Assembly: GCA_002343485.1 (NCBI GenBank)
Contig: DDST01000114.1
Location: 1 to 17,930 of the forward strand
DNA length: 17,930 bases
Origin: Proteobacteria bacterium UBA2383
Lineage (GTDB): Bacteria; Pseudomonadota; Gammaproteobacteria; Competibacterales; Competibacteraceae
Direction: 5' to 3'
Both the position numbers and the translations under genes were made by a program. How positions within the stretch are numbered: position 1 is the stretch's first letter; each line of letters starts with the position of its first letter. Below are positions 16,019 through 17,930 of the stretch, piece by piece. The notes under the pieces are model-generated. The model was not told where the DNA came from. It worked only from the letters and a program-made list of their open reading frames with translations, and did not search any database.

Positions 16019-16081
16019 AAGATTAAAGGTAAAAGATCGCGGTTGAAAGCCTTTCACCTTTGATCTTTTGCCTTTAATCTT
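16019..16081. repeat. Large nested palindrome filling the cbiA-cbiD divergent intergenic region
   Basis: Left arm 16019-16038 and right arm 16062-16081 are 20-bp inverted repeats with a single mismatch (AAGATTAAAGG, T or C, AAAAGATC). Inside the 23-bp spacer lies a second inverted repeat, TGAAAG-C-CTTTCA (16044-16056). The palindrome occupies almost all of the 74 bp between the start codons and contains TTTAAT (5/6 to a -10 box) in the same place before each gene. It could be a shared operator or paired promoters, or a REP/MITE-like insertion. It is not a cobalamin riboswitch by any motif I can see. Confidence 0.8.
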
Positions 16082-16086
16082 ATGTT

Positions 16087-17223
16087 ATGCGTCCTGAAAC
16101 CTCTGAAACGCCCCATCCCCTGCGCTACGGCTACACCACCGGTGCTTGTGCAACCGCAGCGAGCTTAGCCGCAGCCCGCCGGTTGTTGGCGAATAGCGAA
16201 TCCGGTCAGGTGGAAATTACCCTGCCACGCGGCCAGCAAGTACAGTTCCGGCTGGAATATTGCCGGCGGACTCCGCAAGGCGCCGAAGCGGCGGTGATTA
16301 AAGACGCGGGCGATGATCCCGACGTGACCCACGGCGCGTTGATCTTCGCCCAGGTGGCGTTGAGCAAGCCAGCAGGGGTGCGTTTTCATGCCGGGCCGGG
16401 CGTCGGGACGGTGACCTTGCCGGGTTTGCCGGTTCCGGCCGGTGAACCGGCGATTAATCCCACGCCGCGCCGGATGATGGTCGAACATTTGACCCGCTTG
16501 GCAGCTGAGCAGGGTTATCGCAATGGCTTTGAGGTCACCATTGGGGTCAAAAACGGTCAGGAGCTGGCCCAAAAGACGCTCAATCCCCGTCTCGGCATTA
16601 CCGGTGGACTCTCTATTCTCGGCAGCACCGGCATCGTCCGGCCCTTTTCCTGCTCGGCTTATATTGCTTCCATCCAGCAAGCGATTGACGTGGCCCGTGC
16701 CAATGGTCTGACCCACATCGCCGCCTGTACCGGGGCGGCCAGTGAACAGACCCTACGAAGCTATTATGGATTGCCAGACATGGCGTTGATTGAAATGGGC
16801 GATTTCGCTGGGGCGGTACTGAAACATTTGCGGCGGGCGCCCATTCCCCGGCTCAGCGTGATGGGTGGCTTTGGCAAGATCAGCAAGCTGGCTGCGGGAC
16901 ATCTCGATCTGCATAGCCGCAATTCCAGTATCGATCTGGTATTGCTGGCGGTGGAAGCCGCGGCGCTAGGGGCAGATACCGGTTTACAGCAAGCAATCCG
17001 AACCGCTAATACCAGCCAGCAGGCGCTGGCCTTGGCGCATGCCGCTGGATTACTGCTGGGCGAGCGCATTTGCACAATGGCTCGTGACCAGGCCTGCGCT
17101 ATCTTGCCGCCCGAAGTGGCGGTAGAAGTGTGGGCGACCGACCGGGAAGGAAAGCCAGTGGGTCATGCTGAGTTTGCCGATGGGGTCCACTTGCCTGCTA
17201 AGCCGGTTCCAGACAGGCTTTGA
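16087..17223 (+). CDS. cbiD: Cobalt-precorrin-5B C1-methyltransferase
   Basis: The 378-aa protein matches CbiD, which methylates C1 of cobalt-precorrin-5B with S-adenosylmethionine in anaerobic (early cobalt insertion) corrin synthesis. Diagnostic segments are LRYGYTTGACATAA (12-25), KDAGDDPDVTHGA (72-84), INPTPRRMM, LGITGGLSILGSTGIVRPFS (about 169-188) and MGGFGKISKLAAGHLDLHS (about 259-277). Length is normal for the family. The ATG at 16087 is the only sensible start, since the conserved core begins a few residues later, yet it has no Shine-Dalgarno and follows the palindrome by 5 bp. It is divergent from cbiA and followed after 29 bp by cbiJ/cobK. Confidence 0.95.
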   Translation: MRPETSETPHPLRYGYTTGACATAASLAAARRLLANSESGQVEITLPRGQQVQFRLEYCRRTPQGAEAAVIKDAGDDPDVTHGALIFAQVALSKPAGVRFHAGPGVGTVTLPGLPVPAGEPAINPTPRRMMVEHLTRLAAEQGYRNGFEVTIGVKNGQELAQKTLNPRLGITGGLSILGSTGIVRPFSCSAYIASIQQAIDVARANGLTHIAACTGAASEQTLRSYYGLPDMALIEMGDFAGAVLKHLRRAPIPRLSVMGGFGKISKLAAGHLDLHSRNSSIDLVLLAVEAAALGADTGLQQAIRTANTSQQALALAHAAGLLLGERICTMARDQACAILPPEVAVEVWATDREGKPVGHAEFADGVHLPAKPVPDRL

Positions 17224-17252
17224 ACGATGCGGTCTGAACTGTTTGGGAAAGC

Positions 17253-17930
17253 ATGCACCTCCTGATTCTGGGGGGCATCGGCGAGGCACTGAAGCTGGCG
17301 CGAATGCTGACGCCGGCTCATACCGTGACCTACAGCATGGCAGGCAAGGGCCGCGTCCCGGATTTGCCTTGTCCGGTGCGCGTGGGCGGGTTCGGCGGTG
17401 TGGACGGCCTGGCGGCGTTTCTACGGGAACACCATATTGAGTTGCTGATCGACGCCACGCATCCCTTTGCTGCGCAAATCAGCCAAAACGCAGTTCAGGC
17501 GGCGCGGCGAGTGCGCATTCCCGTTTGGGCCTACCGGAGACCGGCATGGCAACCGGAAGCAGGGGATGATTGGCGTTTCGCTGCCGATTGGGCCGGGGTT
17601 CGATCCGCCCTGCGGGAATTCCAGCGGCCATTCTTCACGCTTGGTTTGGAACCTTTGCGCCATGTCGTAGATATTCCGCCGGATCAACGCTGGCTGGTGC
17701 GCTGCCTGGCGGCGGAACCGCCGGTCTCGCCGCGTCTGACGCTGCTGTGCGCGACCGGGCCGTTTGCGCTGGAGCAGGAATTGACGTTGCTCAGGGATTA
17801 CCAAATCGATGTGCTGGTGGCTAAAAACAGCGGCGGCGGCGCGGTCGAGGCCAAACTGGCGGCGGCGCGGGAAATGGATATTCCGGTGGTCATGCTCGAC
17901 CGTCCAGTGTTGCCAGTGGCGGATTGGGAG
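17253..17930 (+). CDS. cbiJ: Cobalt-precorrin-6A / precorrin-6A reductase, partial
   Basis: The open frame begins at the ATG at 17253 (MHLLILGGIGEALKLARML) and is cut by the right edge after 226 codons; the family is usually about 240-260 residues, so little is missing. Signs of CbiJ/CobK are the Rossmann-like opening LILGGIGEA (4-12), IDATHPFAAQIS (66-77), the TLGLEPL segment (129-135) and VAKNSGG (189-195). The enzyme reduces the corrin ring of (cobalt-)precorrin-6A with NADPH. It follows cbiD by 29 bp and is the next methyl/reduction step in the same pathway, so the two are co-transcribed. The symbol cbiJ is chosen because cbiD marks the anaerobic route; cobK is the equivalent aerobic name. 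Confidence 0.92.
   Translation, partial: MHLLILGGIGEALKLARMLTPAHTVTYSMAGKGRVPDLPCPVRVGGFGGVDGLAAFLREHHIELLIDATHPFAAQISQNAVQAARRVRIPVWAYRRPAWQPEAGDDWRFAADWAGVRSALREFQRPFFTLGLEPLRHVVDIPPDQRWLVRCLAAEPPVSPRLTLLCATGPFALEQELTLLRDYQIDVLVAKNSGGGAVEAKLAAAREMDIPVVMLDRPVLPVADWE

Noticed and set aside
16013..16086. Cobalamin riboswitch upstream of the cobalamin genes
   Set aside because: The 74-bp gap is too short for the roughly 200-nt element and I see no B12-box-like motif.

Overview
The window reads as the chromosome of a GC-rich Gammaproteobacterium. The ornithine-lipid genes, anaerobic-type cobalamin genes, an ScsB-like protein and dense short-spaced operons fit an environmental lineage such as Competibacteraceae or Chromatiales. 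That placement is an impression from protein style and was not tested by any search. I see no rRNA, tRNA, CRISPR array or intact insertion sequence.

Positions 1-5136 (minus strand) hold the most interesting block, a tight four-gene operon. In transcription order it encodes a trypco2 (trypsin-co-occurring domain 2) protein, a trypsin-like serine protease with a long uncharacterised C-terminal region, a MoxR-type AAA+ ATPase, and a large protein that joins a degenerate von Willebrand A-like (vWA) domain to a formylglycine-generating-enzyme-like (FGE/SUMF1) domain and runs off the left edge. This matches, in a variant form, the NTP-dependent vWA-MoxR-partner conflict or immunity systems predicted by comparative genomics. 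The likely logic is MoxR plus vWA as an ATP-driven switch, with the protease and FGE-like domain as effector or processing modules.

Positions 5281-7884 (minus strand) hold a Tat-exported intradiol ring-cleavage dioxygenase behind a damaged redox locus. An ScsB/DsbD-like thiol-disulfide protein has lost most of its later membrane helices through an in-frame internal deletion. Its end is joined out of frame to the C-terminal half of a redoxin.

Positions 7970-10966 (minus strand) hold a membrane-lipid cluster: a GT4 glycosyltransferase, olsB and olsA. olsB and olsA together would make ornithine lipids. Hairpins that include Shine-Dalgarno-like sequence sit just before the glycosyltransferase and olsA starts. 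Between the glycosyltransferase and the next gene is a frameshifted C-terminal scrap of an EamA/DMT transporter (11030-11250).

Positions 11306-14719 (plus strand) hold a DUF1015 gene followed by an EF-G paralogue that lacks the usual domain-IV tip sequences. Its stop codon abuts the stop of convergent cbiA, forming TGATCA.

Positions 14720-17930 hold cobalamin biosynthesis genes: cbiA (minus), divergent cbiD (plus), and the start of cbiJ/cobK (plus, cut by the right edge). The cbiA-cbiD intergenic region is almost entirely one large nested palindrome. No cobalamin riboswitch was recognised there.
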